Shown in pieces: positions 24,135 to 32,479 of a stretch of DNA of 64,000 nucleotides. The notes under the pieces were generated by a model. That model was not told where the DNA came from. It searched no databases and saw only the letters and a program-made list of their open reading frames with translations. The DNA is from Cyclobacterium plantarum. GTDB taxonomy: Bacteria > Bacteroidota > Bacteroidia > Cytophagales > Cyclobacteriaceae. The DNA lies in assembly GCF_011290685.1 (NCBI RefSeq), contig NZ_JAANYN010000007.1:62001-126000 (forward strand), read 5' to 3'. A program made the position numbers and the translations under genes. Numbering within the stretch: position 1 is the first letter of the stretch; each line of letters begins with the position of its first letter.

Positions 24135-26486
24135 ATGTCCTCGTTCCGAAGCATTGCCTATATCGTCTTTTTCCTTTTTTGCCACCAACTGATGGCACAA
24201 ACCAACTGGCAAAACCCCATCCAAAAGCAGGGGCGGCTGGGCTCCCCAATGGTGGAAACCTCCCCTTTCGTGTTTAAGGACAAGTTGTACCTGCTGGAAA
24301 ACAACCAACGTTTTTGGGACATCCCCGGGGCCAAACCCGGAGACCATTTCCAGGAAGACGAAGTGCGCATCCGGGACCTTGCCACCAACCAAATCGTTTC
24401 CGTGCCGCTGAAAAACCATGCCTTCGGAACCGTCCTGACCTGGAAAGACCGGGTGTATGTGTTTGCCGGCTACTACGGAGAGAACAAGCCCTGGCGCAAG
24501 ATCACGGAAATCGTTGTCACCAGTTCGGCCGACCTGAAAGCATGGACCAAACCTGAAACCATACTGCAGGCCAATCCGGACGAACATTTTTTCAACACGG
24601 CCGTCTGCCGTGGTAAGGACGACTTCATTCTCCTCTACGAAACCAGCGATCCCCAATGGACTCCCTTTACATTTCGCTATGTCAGGTCCACAGACCTGAA
24701 AAACTGGCAGGAAATCCCGGAAGCCATTTATGGCACAGATAAGTATGTTGGTGGGCCTGCCCTGTATTACGAAAACGGATGGTACTATACCCTGTACCTC
24801 AAATCCCTTAACCCCGGATATGAAACGCACATTACCAGGTCCCGGGACCTGATCGACTGGGAAGATGCACCCGATGACAGACCGTTTGTCACCTTTGACC
24901 CAAACCATAAAAACATCCCCTTAATTGATCCACTTATATCCGAAAGCAATGCTTCCGATGTGGAGCTTTGCTATTTTCAGGGCAAAACAATTATCTATTT
25001 CACCGGAAGCGATCAAACTACAGGCGGAGACCTGCAACGGGCGACTTTTGATGGAAGGCCTGAGGAGTTGTTCGCTCACTTCTTTGCAGACAACATCGAG
25101 CAATCAACCGTTGCCCCCGCACATCAGGGAGATTGGTTGCCTGTGCTTGAGGCAGCCGATAGCAATCAGGAAATCTACAACAATCCTTCAAAGCCATTTC
25201 GAACCAGGCCCACAGAAGCTCAGTTGGCCTATCAGGAGCGGCAACTGGGGGCATTTATTCACTTTGGCCCCGCCACTTTTGTTGATTCAGACATGATGAG
25301 CGTACCTGCGGCGGAACTTTTTAACCCCAAAAGACTCGATGCCGAGCAATGGGCAAAAACAGCGAAATCCTTTGGTGCCAAACACATCGTACTTACAGCC
25401 AAACATCACAATGGCTTCTGTCTCTGGCCAACGGAAACCACGGATTATTCGGTAAAAAACGCTTCCTGGAAAAAGGGGAAAGGGGATATCGTCCGGGAGT
25501 TTGTGGATGCCTGCAGAAAATACGACCTGGAAATTGGTCTTTACCTATCCGGTGGAGACAAGCATTTTGGTTGTACCAGCACGCCTGACCCGCAAGGGAA
25601 GCGTAAAATTGTGGGTGACATCCACAAGTACTTCCCTGTTTTTCTGGAACAGCTTCGAGAATTGCTGACAAACTATGGAGCAATCTCCTATCTCTGGTTT
25701 GACGGTGCCTATGATCCTTTTGGATGGGATGTGATGGACCCTAAAACCAGGCAACCACTGGGAACGGCTTATGGCGATGCCATAGCGAACATGGTACGGC
25801 TGTTACAACCCCGGGCCATCATTATGGGAGGCACCAAGCCGGATGTACGGTGGTCGGGCAGTGAACAGGGCTGGGCAGAATACCCGCTGGAAAACGTCGT
25901 AAAACCAGGAGAAGGACTTGCCAAATGGGTTGGCCCTCAAAATGCAGGCTGGATACCGGCCGAGGCCAACCTGCACACCCGCTCAACCTGGTTTTGGAAA
26001 CCGGATTCGGAAAAAACCCTAAAAGATGTATCGTATTTAAAACAAGCTTACCTGGAAACGATAGGCAGGGGTGCGAATCTGTTGGTAAACATGACGCCGG
26101 ATACAAGTGGCCTTATCCCGACGGAAGAAGTTACTTTACTGGACAACTTTGGTAAATCGATAGAAAAAACCTTTACTAATCCAGTAGGAATCACCTCTTC
26201 TAAAAACCACCCTTCCTCAGAAATAACACTAACTCTCCCCCAAAGCCAGCTGGTGAATCTGATGCTCCTGGAAGAAGTATTGGGTAAAGGGCAACATATC
26301 CGGCAGTACATCCTGGAAGCCTGGCAGGATGGCCAATGGCAGCCTGTAGCAACCGGTGAGACGATAGGAAGAAAACGCATCCAATACTTTGATCCTATCG
26401 AAACGAAACACCTTCGGCTGCGCCTGTCCGGGTCGGGACCCCGTTTTGAACTTGATAATTTTGCCGTGTTCCGGTCTGAATTTTGA
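24135..26486 (+). CDS. Two-domain secreted glycosidase: five-bladed propeller domain fused to GH29 alpha-L-fucosidase (783 residues)
   Basis: A signal peptide (MSSFRSIAYIVFFLFCHQLM) ends before AQTNW. Residues 30-320 look like a GH43/GH117-type beta-propeller with repeated blades (FILLYETSD; STDLKNWQEI; SRDLIDWEDA). Residues 355-690 are a GH29 alpha-L-fucosidase: LGAFIHFGPATF, HIVLTAKHHNGF (418-428), and the nucleophile motif LWFDGAYD with Asp523. The last 80 residues look like a small beta-sandwich (HLRLRLSGSGP) as in discoidin-like domains. GH29 enzymes release fucose by a retaining mechanism. Whether the propeller is catalytic or only binds sugar is not clear. The protein probably degrades a fucose-containing polysaccharide imported by the neighbouring SusCD pair. 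Confidence 0.88.
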   Translation: MSSFRSIAYIVFFLFCHQLMAQTNWQNPIQKQGRLGSPMVETSPFVFKDKLYLLENNQRFWDIPGAKPGDHFQEDEVRIRDLATNQIVSVPLKNHAFGTVLTWKDRVYVFAGYYGENKPWRKITEIVVTSSADLKAWTKPETILQANPDEHFFNTAVCRGKDDFILLYETSDPQWTPFTFRYVRSTDLKNWQEIPEAIYGTDKYVGGPALYYENGWYYTLYLKSLNPGYETHITRSRDLIDWEDAPDDRPFVTFDPNHKNIPLIDPLISESNASDVELCYFQGKTIIYFTGSDQTTGGDLQRATFDGRPEELFAHFFADNIEQSTVAPAHQGDWLPVLEAADSNQEIYNNPSKPFRTRPTEAQLAYQERQLGAFIHFGPATFVDSDMMSVPAAELFNPKRLDAEQWAKTAKSFGAKHIVLTAKHHNGFCLWPTETTDYSVKNASWKKGKGDIVREFVDACRKYDLEIGLYLSGGDKHFGCTSTPDPQGKRKIVGDIHKYFPVFLEQLRELLTNYGAISYLWFDGAYDPFGWDVMDPKTRQPLGTAYGDAIANMVRLLQPRAIIMGGTKPDVRWSGSEQGWAEYPLENVVKPGEGLAKWVGPQNAGWIPAEANLHTRSTWFWKPDSEKTLKDVSYLKQAYLETIGRGANLLVNMTPDTSGLIPTEEVTLLDNFGKSIEKTFTNPVGITSSKNHPSSEITLTLPQSQLVNLMLLEEVLGKGQHIRQYILEAWQDGQWQPVATGETIGRKRIQYFDPIETKHLRLRLSGSGPRFELDNFAVFRSEF

Positions 26487-26830
26487 GTAAAGTCAGAACG
26501 GAGGGTATTGGAAACTAGTCCCAAGAAAATAGGGGCAAAACCGATCTTGGATCTACAAAATAAGAGAATGAGAATTGAGTCAACACCGAAATAAATTATC
26601 GATAGAACCCAATAATAACAGTGTTAAGCGTGAACATCTTCGAAGCCGTTCCCACGCATGCTACACCTGGAATTTCTTATCCAAATCTTGCCTCCCAATA
26701 ATCTACATTTTCTCCACCCTATCTTTTTCAAATCGGAAATACATGGTACCAGATCCGCAAACGCCACGGCTAAGACCCTTTTCTGATAAAATCCTTGCGT
26801 GGAATCAGGTAGGCTTGATCAGCAATTCAA
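26487..26830. other. Intergenic region between convergent genes
   Basis: No gene, repeat or clear terminator is visible. Confidence 0.4.
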
Positions 26831-28597
26831 TCAAAAAACATATTGCACTCCCCCTGTGAACCCGGCATGCAGGGCAAATAAGCCCCTGCTGTTGCGCTTT
26901 TCGGCGATTACCCATCCACCAACAGGCCAGGCCCATGACTGGTCCAACACACTGAAGGCCATGGTAGGCCCGCCAAAATATTTGATGCGGCCACTTTGAA
27001 AGCCATGCAGCATTCTAAAGACATTGGAATGATTTGAAATCCCGGCAAAATCGCCAGACAACCGGTTGACCAGCTCAATATCCATAAAATAAGACTTTTT
27101 GCGGATGGAATGCCAGCCAAAGCCCAGATCCAGGCCGAAAAGGGTAATGGGATGCAGCCTCAGCCCTGTCCCCAGCAAGCCATAAAGTTTTCTCCCTCCA
27201 CTTCTCAGGCTGAGCTGGGCAAAGGAAGATTCATCCAGGCCAACAGCAATACTTTTTTCCCCATCCCCAACGATATTGACCAAACCCAGCGTGTAATCAC
27301 TGGAGGCTGCCACATTCACCAAACTCAATTGCAGGCCTCCAACGCTATCTGCCTTATTGAACAAGCCACTAACCTGGTAATCCACATTAGCCCCGGATTG
27401 ATTAAGTATTCCTGCAATCTGAATTTTGCCTGCACCTGCTTTTGTTCGGTTATACAGGCCCGCCACCTGGAACCCATCGGTACTGTAGGAGCGATTAGCC
27501 AAACCGGCAATCTGAATCCTGGCTTTACCAGCTACCTGGTTGACCAATCCTGCCACCTGTGCTCCATTCAGATCATTTCCCACCTTATTAAGTATTCCAG
27601 CCACCTGAAATCCAGACAGGCTATCATATACATTATTAAAGATCCCTGCAGCCTGAAAACCGGAAACTCCCCCGCCAACCAGGTTAAAGAGCCCTGCTGT
27701 CTGCATGCCAGTCACCATCCTTTGATTCATATTAAAAAGACCAGCCACCTCCATGCCTTCCACCCCCGCCGTATAGCCCCCCAATAAATTAAGGGAAAAA
27801 TTATTGATCATCTGGCTGCTAAATACTCCCTGGGTACTCAAGCCCGGAGTCAATGACATTTGAACGGGACTTTCTGCAAAAAAACCGGCCAGGTTTAGCC
27901 TTTGCATCCTTTGCCTGAACCCAATAAACATCCCTCCCCAAAAACTTTCTTCTAAATTGTCTGAGGATCCATTTCCCGGCAAAAAGCGGAATCTACCTCC
28001 TGCATGCTTATCCAGATCCACCTGTACCGGGGGAAGCAGTACAAAAGAGGTATCCCTGTATGCTTCCTTGCGTAAAGTCAGCCATACAGATGAGGGAGAT
28101 GCAGCTTTCAGTCTCAACTCAAAATTACCCTGCCCATCAGACATGGCATAGGCCAAACCATTTTTTTCATAAATACTGGCAGTGGAAACGGGCTCCGCTG
28201 TGTGATAGTCCCGTATCTGGCCTTGTATCACCAGTGATTTGCCATCTGCCACCATCTCCAGATCTGCATCTAATTTGCCCGGAGCATAACGGATGATCAC
28301 ATATGCATCATGCTCCCTGAATTCGTAGGAATCACCAAAAACTCCCTGAAGGAATCCTGCTAACTTACCCTGATAAGAAGAGAAAGGGAGCTTTGATTCC
28401 AAATCAATCAAAGAGCTTTGGTAAGAAAAATAAAACCCTTGCCTGCCGGCAATTTCCTCCATAGCCGATCCCACATTCCCCTCAGCAGTGCCGGAAAAAT
28501 CTATTTCTCTTAAAAGGTAATCCTGAGCGTAAAGCAGCCCCTGAAATGTGGACCCGATCGCTAAAAGTAGTAAAACACAAAACCGATTAAAACGCAT
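26831..28597 (-). CDS. STN-domain protein with AGLxN surface repeats, partner of an ECF sigma/FecR pair (588 residues)
   Basis: The order is a signal peptide (1-25), an STN domain (about 28-103; SAMEEIAGRQGFYFSYQSS, then YVIIRYAP) and a carboxypeptidase-regulatory-like domain (122-190). After a linker come nine [AS]G[LI]xN repeats from 285 to 414 with a period of 15-16 residues (for example GMQTAGLFN, GFQAAGIFN, GAQVAGLVN) and a degenerate tenth. A conserved C-terminal region (430-588) ends in an aromatic residue, as in outer-membrane proteins. In FecA-type receptors the STN domain touches FecR to report ligand binding, but there it is followed by a plug and TonB-dependent barrel; neither is recognisable here. 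The gene is 34 bases after fecR in the same orientation. The repeats resemble those of the LA_2272-type surface-repeat family; function is unknown. Confidence 0.88.
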   Translation of the reverse strand: MRFNRFCVLLLLAIGSTFQGLLYAQDYLLREIDFSGTAEGNVGSAMEEIAGRQGFYFSYQSSLIDLESKLPFSSYQGKLAGFLQGVFGDSYEFREHDAYVIIRYAPGKLDADLEMVADGKSLVIQGQIRDYHTAEPVSTASIYEKNGLAYAMSDGQGNFELRLKAASPSSVWLTLRKEAYRDTSFVLLPPVQVDLDKHAGGRFRFLPGNGSSDNLEESFWGGMFIGFRQRMQRLNLAGFFAESPVQMSLTPGLSTQGVFSSQMINNFSLNLLGGYTAGVEGMEVAGLFNMNQRMVTGMQTAGLFNLVGGGVSGFQAAGIFNNVYDSLSGFQVAGILNKVGNDLNGAQVAGLVNQVAGKARIQIAGLANRSYSTDGFQVAGLYNRTKAGAGKIQIAGILNQSGANVDYQVSGLFNKADSVGGLQLSLVNVAASSDYTLGLVNIVGDGEKSIAVGLDESSFAQLSLRSGGRKLYGLLGTGLRLHPITLFGLDLGFGWHSIRKKSYFMDIELVNRLSGDFAGISNHSNVFRMLHGFQSGRIKYFGGPTMAFSVLDQSWAWPVGGWVIAEKRNSRGLFALHAGFTGGVQYVF

Positions 28598-28631
28598 TTA
28601 CAAATCATCTTCCGAACACGAAATTTAGGAA

Positions 28632-29606
28632 TTATTCCACAATAATGTTATCACCTTGGCGGATTACGCTCAAATCCAGGGTCTCCCTGAGCACCTCCAG
28701 GTTTTTTTCTAAGGAGCCGTATTCCAGGGTGGTGGTAATGAACATATTTTGAGCCCTTTCTGAGGCTATTCTTATTTTGCTTCCATAAGCTTTATTGAGT
28801 GCCTCCACCAAAAGCGGCAGGGCGGTAGATTCAGCCACAAACTTTCCATCCACATAGTAGCGGAAAAGCTGGCTGCCGTTGATATCTTTTTCTATTGAAC
28901 CGGAGGAAACATCAATCACTGCTTTCTCATCCTTTTTCAGCAAGATCAACTGATCGCCGAATTCCACCCTCACCAGTCCGGCATCTACTATGACTTCAAT
29001 GCTTTCCGGTGATTGATGAACATGAAAAGAGGTCCCCAAAACAGTAACGCTAATGTCACCTGTGACAACCACAAAGGGTTTTGCCTTATTTTTTACTACC
29101 TCAAAATAAACTTCGCCTCCAGACAAGCTTACCAGCCGCTGCTTTCCAAAAAGCTTCTGTGAATAAGTCAAACGTGAATTTTTATTCAGTGTCAACACCG
29201 AACCGTCCATTAAAACCTCCTTTACAGGCTCCTCCAGGGCCTCAAACACTACTCCGGTATAAAGTGCCCTTACCGGTCCGGGCAAATTGCTCAATAAAAC
29301 CCAACCTCCAATCAGTACCATAAAAATTGCAGCGGCGACGCGGAGCCAAACCGGTAAATTTACCCTATGCCTGCCATGCCTGTTTTTCCCTTCCCTACTC
29401 ACCCTACGATCCTTGAATTGCTTCCAGGCCTCATTTTCATCTATCTCTGACTTTTCAAGTAAGCGGGCTGAATGCTCCCAAATCCATCTGAGCTGTTCAA
29501 AATAGTGACTGTTTCGGTCATCAGCTGAAATCCACTTTTCAACTTCCTCTGCCTCACTACTATCCGTCTCACCAAGCAGGTATTTTATCAGTAGTTGATC
29601 CTCCAT
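28632..29606 (-). CDS. FecR-type anti-sigma factor (324 residues)
   Basis: FecR proteins span the inner membrane, hold the ECF sigma factor inside and sense the STN domain of an outer-membrane receptor outside. An N-terminal cytoplasmic helical part (LLIKYLLGETDSSEAEEVEKW) is followed by one membrane segment near residues 86-107 (LRVAAAIFMVLIGGWVLL). Next is the FecR domain (VLTLNKNSRLTY; LVSLSGGEVYFEV; VTVLGTSFHVH) and a C-terminal STN-like half (FVAESTALPLLVEALNKAYG) typical of the Bacteroidota group. It starts 3 bases after the sigma-factor stop. Confidence 0.95.
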   Translation of the reverse strand: MEDQLLIKYLLGETDSSEAEEVEKWISADDRNSHYFEQLRWIWEHSARLLEKSEIDENEAWKQFKDRRVSREGKNRHGRHRVNLPVWLRVAAAIFMVLIGGWVLLSNLPGPVRALYTGVVFEALEEPVKEVLMDGSVLTLNKNSRLTYSQKLFGKQRLVSLSGGEVYFEVVKNKAKPFVVVTGDISVTVLGTSFHVHQSPESIEVIVDAGLVRVEFGDQLILLKKDEKAVIDVSSGSIEKDINGSQLFRYYVDGKFVAESTALPLLVEALNKAYGSKIRIASERAQNMFITTTLEYGSLEKNLEVLRETLDLSVIRQGDNIIVE

Positions 29607-29609
29607 AAC

Positions 29610-30197
29610 TTAAAATAAAAAGGTCCAGGTAATGATTATGAGGGGAAGGAACTCCGCAAGCTCCACTCTAAGGGTCCTCAGGGCTTTGCCCATATGTGCT
29701 TCCACCGTTTTGACAGAGAGACCGAGGCGCAAAGCAATCTCCTGATATTTTAGCTCTTCGATTCTGCTGAGCAGAAAAACCGTCCTGCACTTTTCTGGTA
29801 AACGGAGCAATGCATGGTTCAATTTCGACTGTATCTCTTTATCTTCCACTGAGTATGCCGCATCGGCACTCTTGATACTGGCCATTTCATACCTGTTTTG
29901 TTCCAAATGTTTCATTTTGACCTTCTCATGTTTGAGGTAATTCAGACTGTCATAATACACACACTTGTACAAATAGGCTTTCAGGGAAATGGAAATTTCC
30001 AGGGTATTGCGCTTTTCCCAAAGCTTCAGAAAAACCGTCTGTACGATTTCATTGGCTGCTTCACTGTCTTTCAGTAAGGCCTGCGCATAAGCATGAAGTG
30101 GTTTAAAATAGGTTTTAAACTGCGCTTCAAAAACCGCTTCATCAAGGAGCTCTGGCAAATCATCATTTTCTCCGGAAATTTTTCTCACTCCATCCAA
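29610..30197 (-). CDS. ECF-type RNA polymerase sigma factor (195 residues)
   Basis: The protein belongs to the large Bacteroidota ECF group paired with FecR. Region 2 is YAQALLKDSEAANEIVQTVF and LKLWEKR; region 4 is LPEKCRTVFLLSRIEELKYQ with the helix-turn-helix EIALRLGLSVKTVEAHMGKA. The start codon appears to be TTG at 30195-30197, since a TAA lies two codons upstream and the first ATG is far inside. A GTG three codons later is the alternative. The last 15 residues are hydrophobic (FLPLIIITWTFLF), which is unusual but common in this group. It heads the sigma-FecR-STN repeat operon. Confidence 0.94.
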   Translation of the reverse strand: MDGVRKISGENDDLPELLDEAVFEAQFKTYFKPLHAYAQALLKDSEAANEIVQTVFLKLWEKRNTLEISISLKAYLYKCVYYDSLNYLKHEKVKMKHLEQNRYEMASIKSADAAYSVEDKEIQSKLNHALLRLPEKCRTVFLLSRIEELKYQEIALRLGLSVKTVEAHMGKALRTLRVELAEFLPLIIITWTFLF

Positions 30198-30381
30198 AGG
30201 TTATATTGGCAATCCTTTCTTTCCATTTCATTTTGCACTTGTTGGGAAAGATAAACAACTATTGATAAACTTTACGCCAACTTTGGGGCTTTTACATGAC
30301 CTCCATTTCACCTTTAAGCAAAATGGGCTTTATCATCTTTAATTATCAGTTATTTTCTTTAAGGTAAATTCATTTTAAGCA

Positions 30382-31470
30382 TCAATGGATAGTAAGCTGA
30401 AGTCCGGCATTGACACCCCAATGAATGGCTTTATAAGAATTCGACCGATGCCTTTCCCAAACCCTCAGCTGTGCCAGGTCAGATCCCTTTTGGTGTTCGG
30501 TATTCATGTAATTCAAACTTGGTCCGGCGTATAGTTGCAAACTTCTGGAGAGCTTTAATACCGGTAATATCCTTAATCCAGTTTTAGAATATCCACCCCA
30601 TTTCCTGAAATTGGTCCCCCATAAATTACTGGCTTCCATATCCAGCCTGAATCTTTTGCTATCTGTAAGTTTGAAACCTATCCCTGTCTCCATGGCGTAA
30701 GGAAGATCATCATAGGAGAAATTAGATCCCAAACCAATGATCCCATACATGCGATCCCCCCCGGACCTGAAACTGAGCAACTGGGTGAGATTTTCATCTA
30801 CGGAAAAGCCAATTCTTTTTTCTCCATTGGCTATCAGATTGATGATGCCTATGGGGTAGTCACTGCTGTCAGCGATGTTGATCAAACCAGACAGTTGAAC
30901 TCCTCTTACAGTTTTGGCTTTGTTTACCAAACCTGAAATCTGAATGCCATTCACCTCTTCCGCCTGATTCATGATTCCAGAAAGCTGAATTCCTTCTACC
31001 TTTTGAGAAAAATTGGCAATCCCTGACAATTGGGCCCCACGGAGAGATGCTGTGGAGTTGGTAATCCCTGCCAGCTGAGAGCCGGACCCCTCCCTGGATC
31101 TATTCACCAATCCTGCTATTTGAATGCCCTTACTGGCCTGTTGGGCCTGATTGATAAGCCCGGCTACCTGAGCCCCCTTCAGCTCTCCGGAGACGGAAAG
31201 CCATAATCCTGCAGTTTGAAACCCTGTAGCATCCCCCTGTATGAGACCCCCAAGTCCATATATGGCCAGGCCTCTTTCACCGCCTGAAAGACCTGTCAAG
31301 GCATGGATGCTGACATCATTGGTATAGTCTGCCGCCTTAACACCATTTGTACTGATGGGGTATAAAAAACCCAGGTGGGCGGGTCGATTTTCCTGAGCCG
31401 CAGCCTCAAACAGGCCAAACAGCAAGGCAAATCCGCTGCTAATAGCGATCAAGCAATAACTTTTCTTCAT
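30382..31470 (-). CDS. AGLxN surface-repeat protein, paralogue without STN domain (362 residues)
   Basis: After a signal peptide (MKKSYCLIAISSGFALLFGL to AAAQ, 1-25) there is a short beta-rich part. Seven [AS]G[LI]xN repeats follow (103-198, period 15-16 residues; GIQIAGLVN, GAQLSGIAN, GVQLSGLIN), preceded by a degenerate GFQTAGLW. The rest (199-362) aligns with the C-terminal region of the protein at 26831-28597: DSSDYPIGIINLIANGEKRI against SSDYTLGLVNIVGDGEKSI, then SFRSGG against SLRSGG. The two are paralogues differing by the STN and linker domains. It lies 184 bases upstream of the sigma gene on the same strand and may be part of its regulon. Likely outer-membrane or surface location. 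Confidence 0.82.
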   Translation of the reverse strand: MKKSYCLIAISSGFALLFGLFEAAAQENRPAHLGFLYPISTNGVKAADYTNDVSIHALTGLSGGERGLAIYGLGGLIQGDATGFQTAGLWLSVSGELKGAQVAGLINQAQQASKGIQIAGLVNRSREGSGSQLAGITNSTASLRGAQLSGIANFSQKVEGIQLSGIMNQAEEVNGIQISGLVNKAKTVRGVQLSGLINIADSSDYPIGIINLIANGEKRIGFSVDENLTQLLSFRSGGDRMYGIIGLGSNFSYDDLPYAMETGIGFKLTDSKRFRLDMEASNLWGTNFRKWGGYSKTGLRILPVLKLSRSLQLYAGPSLNYMNTEHQKGSDLAQLRVWERHRSNSYKAIHWGVNAGLQLTIH

Positions 31471-31722
31471 GATTTTGTTCTTTTCAATTTGTGGTATAGT
31501 CCTGTGACAACCATATCATCAATTACCCTTACTCCAAAAATGATTTTTTTATGCTATGGGATAAAAGAGGCTGTTCAACTTAATTCAAAAAGAAAAAATA
31601 ATCGGAAATGAGAAAGATTGAAAAATCAGACAAACCGGATAATCATACCATCTATCCTTTAAATGTCTCGGGCCTGGCCTTTGGCGTCAATACTCCCTTT
31701 TGGGATAACGTTTTTGGTGAAA

Positions 31723-31884
31723 AACTGAGTTCGAATTATAAGACCGTCAATAAAAACCAATTGAATCGTCACTGCGAACCCTTTGTCGTGGTTATAGGAG
31801 TTGGAAAGGGTGTGGTAGTCTCGTTTGGCTAGAGATTCCCAGGGCTTTCACCGCTCAAAACCCGCTCTAAGCCTCGGAATGACG
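31723..31884 (+). repeat. Dispersed 162-bp intergenic repeat, copy A
   Basis: It matches copy B at 42257-42417 over its whole length with roughly 85-90 percent identity by eye. Both contain the string TGCGAACCCTTTGTCG and end GCCTCGGAATGACG. It begins AACTGAGTTCG. It lies in a non-coding hub and has no transposase gene. Confidence 0.85.
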
Positions 31885-32174
31885 TGTTTATTAAACACCT
31901 GTAAATCAATGTGTTAAAAAAAAACACTATCATCCTGATTTGTGTATTTTCTAAATACTTAGCCTACCGGTGACGAAATTGAATCAGTTATTTTTGATAA
32001 AGAAGAAACCCTAAAAAATCTGTTAAAAAAAGAAGAAATATATTTAAAATACGCATAGAGGGCTGGCCTGACAAAAAACCGAGCCTGTCCCGATTTTTTT
32101 CGGGAGGGTGCGGCAGGTCGGCGGGGGGAAGGATTTTTTTGTCTTGATTTCCTGCCCTCCGGGAGGCGGGTTTG

Positions 32175-32200
32175 GTACTTTTTGATCAAGCAAAAAGTAC
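32175..32200. repeat. Perfect hairpin GTACTTTTTG-N6-CAAAAAGTAC
   Basis: The 10-bp arms are fully complementary. Similar hairpins occur as repeated intergenic elements in related genomes, as I recall; there is only one in this window. It has no run of T to suggest a terminator. Confidence 0.6.
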
Positions 32201-32335
32201 AATAAAAACATGATAAAATACCAAAAATAACCTTTAACTCCCAATTATCCATTAACCAATGAGACATTTATTTTCCCAAATAGCTAATTTTAAATCCTGA
32301 TAAAACGAACATCCCTACATATTCCAAAAACCTAT

Positions 32336-32418
32336 CGTCATTCCGATTTCTGCGTTTTTTAAAATGTTAGGTCTTGGAATGACAGTTTTTTAACGAAATT
32401 CAGTTGAATTCCGGTTAA
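32336..32418 (+). repeat. Short member of the dispersed repeat family, copy C
   Basis: CGTCATTCC and GGAATGACAG form an inverted repeat around a 34-base centre. The segment then ends with TTTTTTAACGAAATTCAGTTGAATTCCGGTT-like sequence that matches the right end of copy B (42418-42449). It looks like an internally deleted copy. Confidence 0.65.
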
Positions 32419-32422
32419 AAGC

Positions 32423-32457
32423 CAAAAAAAAGCCATCCTGAAAAAATCTGGATGGCT
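32423..32457 (-). terminator. Terminator of pdhA
   Basis: AGCCATCC and GGATGGCT pair around an 11-base loop. On the minus strand the hairpin is followed by eight T. It lies about 22 bases after the pdhA stop codon. Confidence 0.8.
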
Positions 32458-32479
32458 CAATAAACTTATTCAAAATCGA

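Larger units (their letters stand above)
31471..32479. other. Non-coding region rich in repeats and hairpins
   Basis: About 1 kb without a credible gene. It contains one full copy (31723-31884) and one small copy (32336-32418) of a dispersed repeat family, a G-rich hairpin stretch (32080-32165), a 26-base perfect hairpin (32175-32200) and the pdhA terminator. The open frame 31608-31832 is produced by the repeat and is not a gene. Confidence 0.7.

Noticed and set aside
24108-24908. 266-codon minus-strand open frame
   Set aside because: It is the antisense shadow of the propeller-GH29 gene, has no signal or domain, and the plus-strand protein is clearly real.
27110-27787. 225-codon plus-strand open frame
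   Set aside because: It is antisense to the AGLxN repeats; the 48-base period of that gene keeps other frames open.
26831-31470. CRISPR-like regular repeats in the AGLxN genes
   Set aside because: The period is in-frame (45-48 bases), the repeats are protein-coding and diverged, and there are no identical repeats with unique spacers. No CRISPR array or cas gene is in the window.
31608-31832. 74-codon plus-strand frame
   Set aside because: Its second half is the dispersed repeat, which is not open in the other copy.
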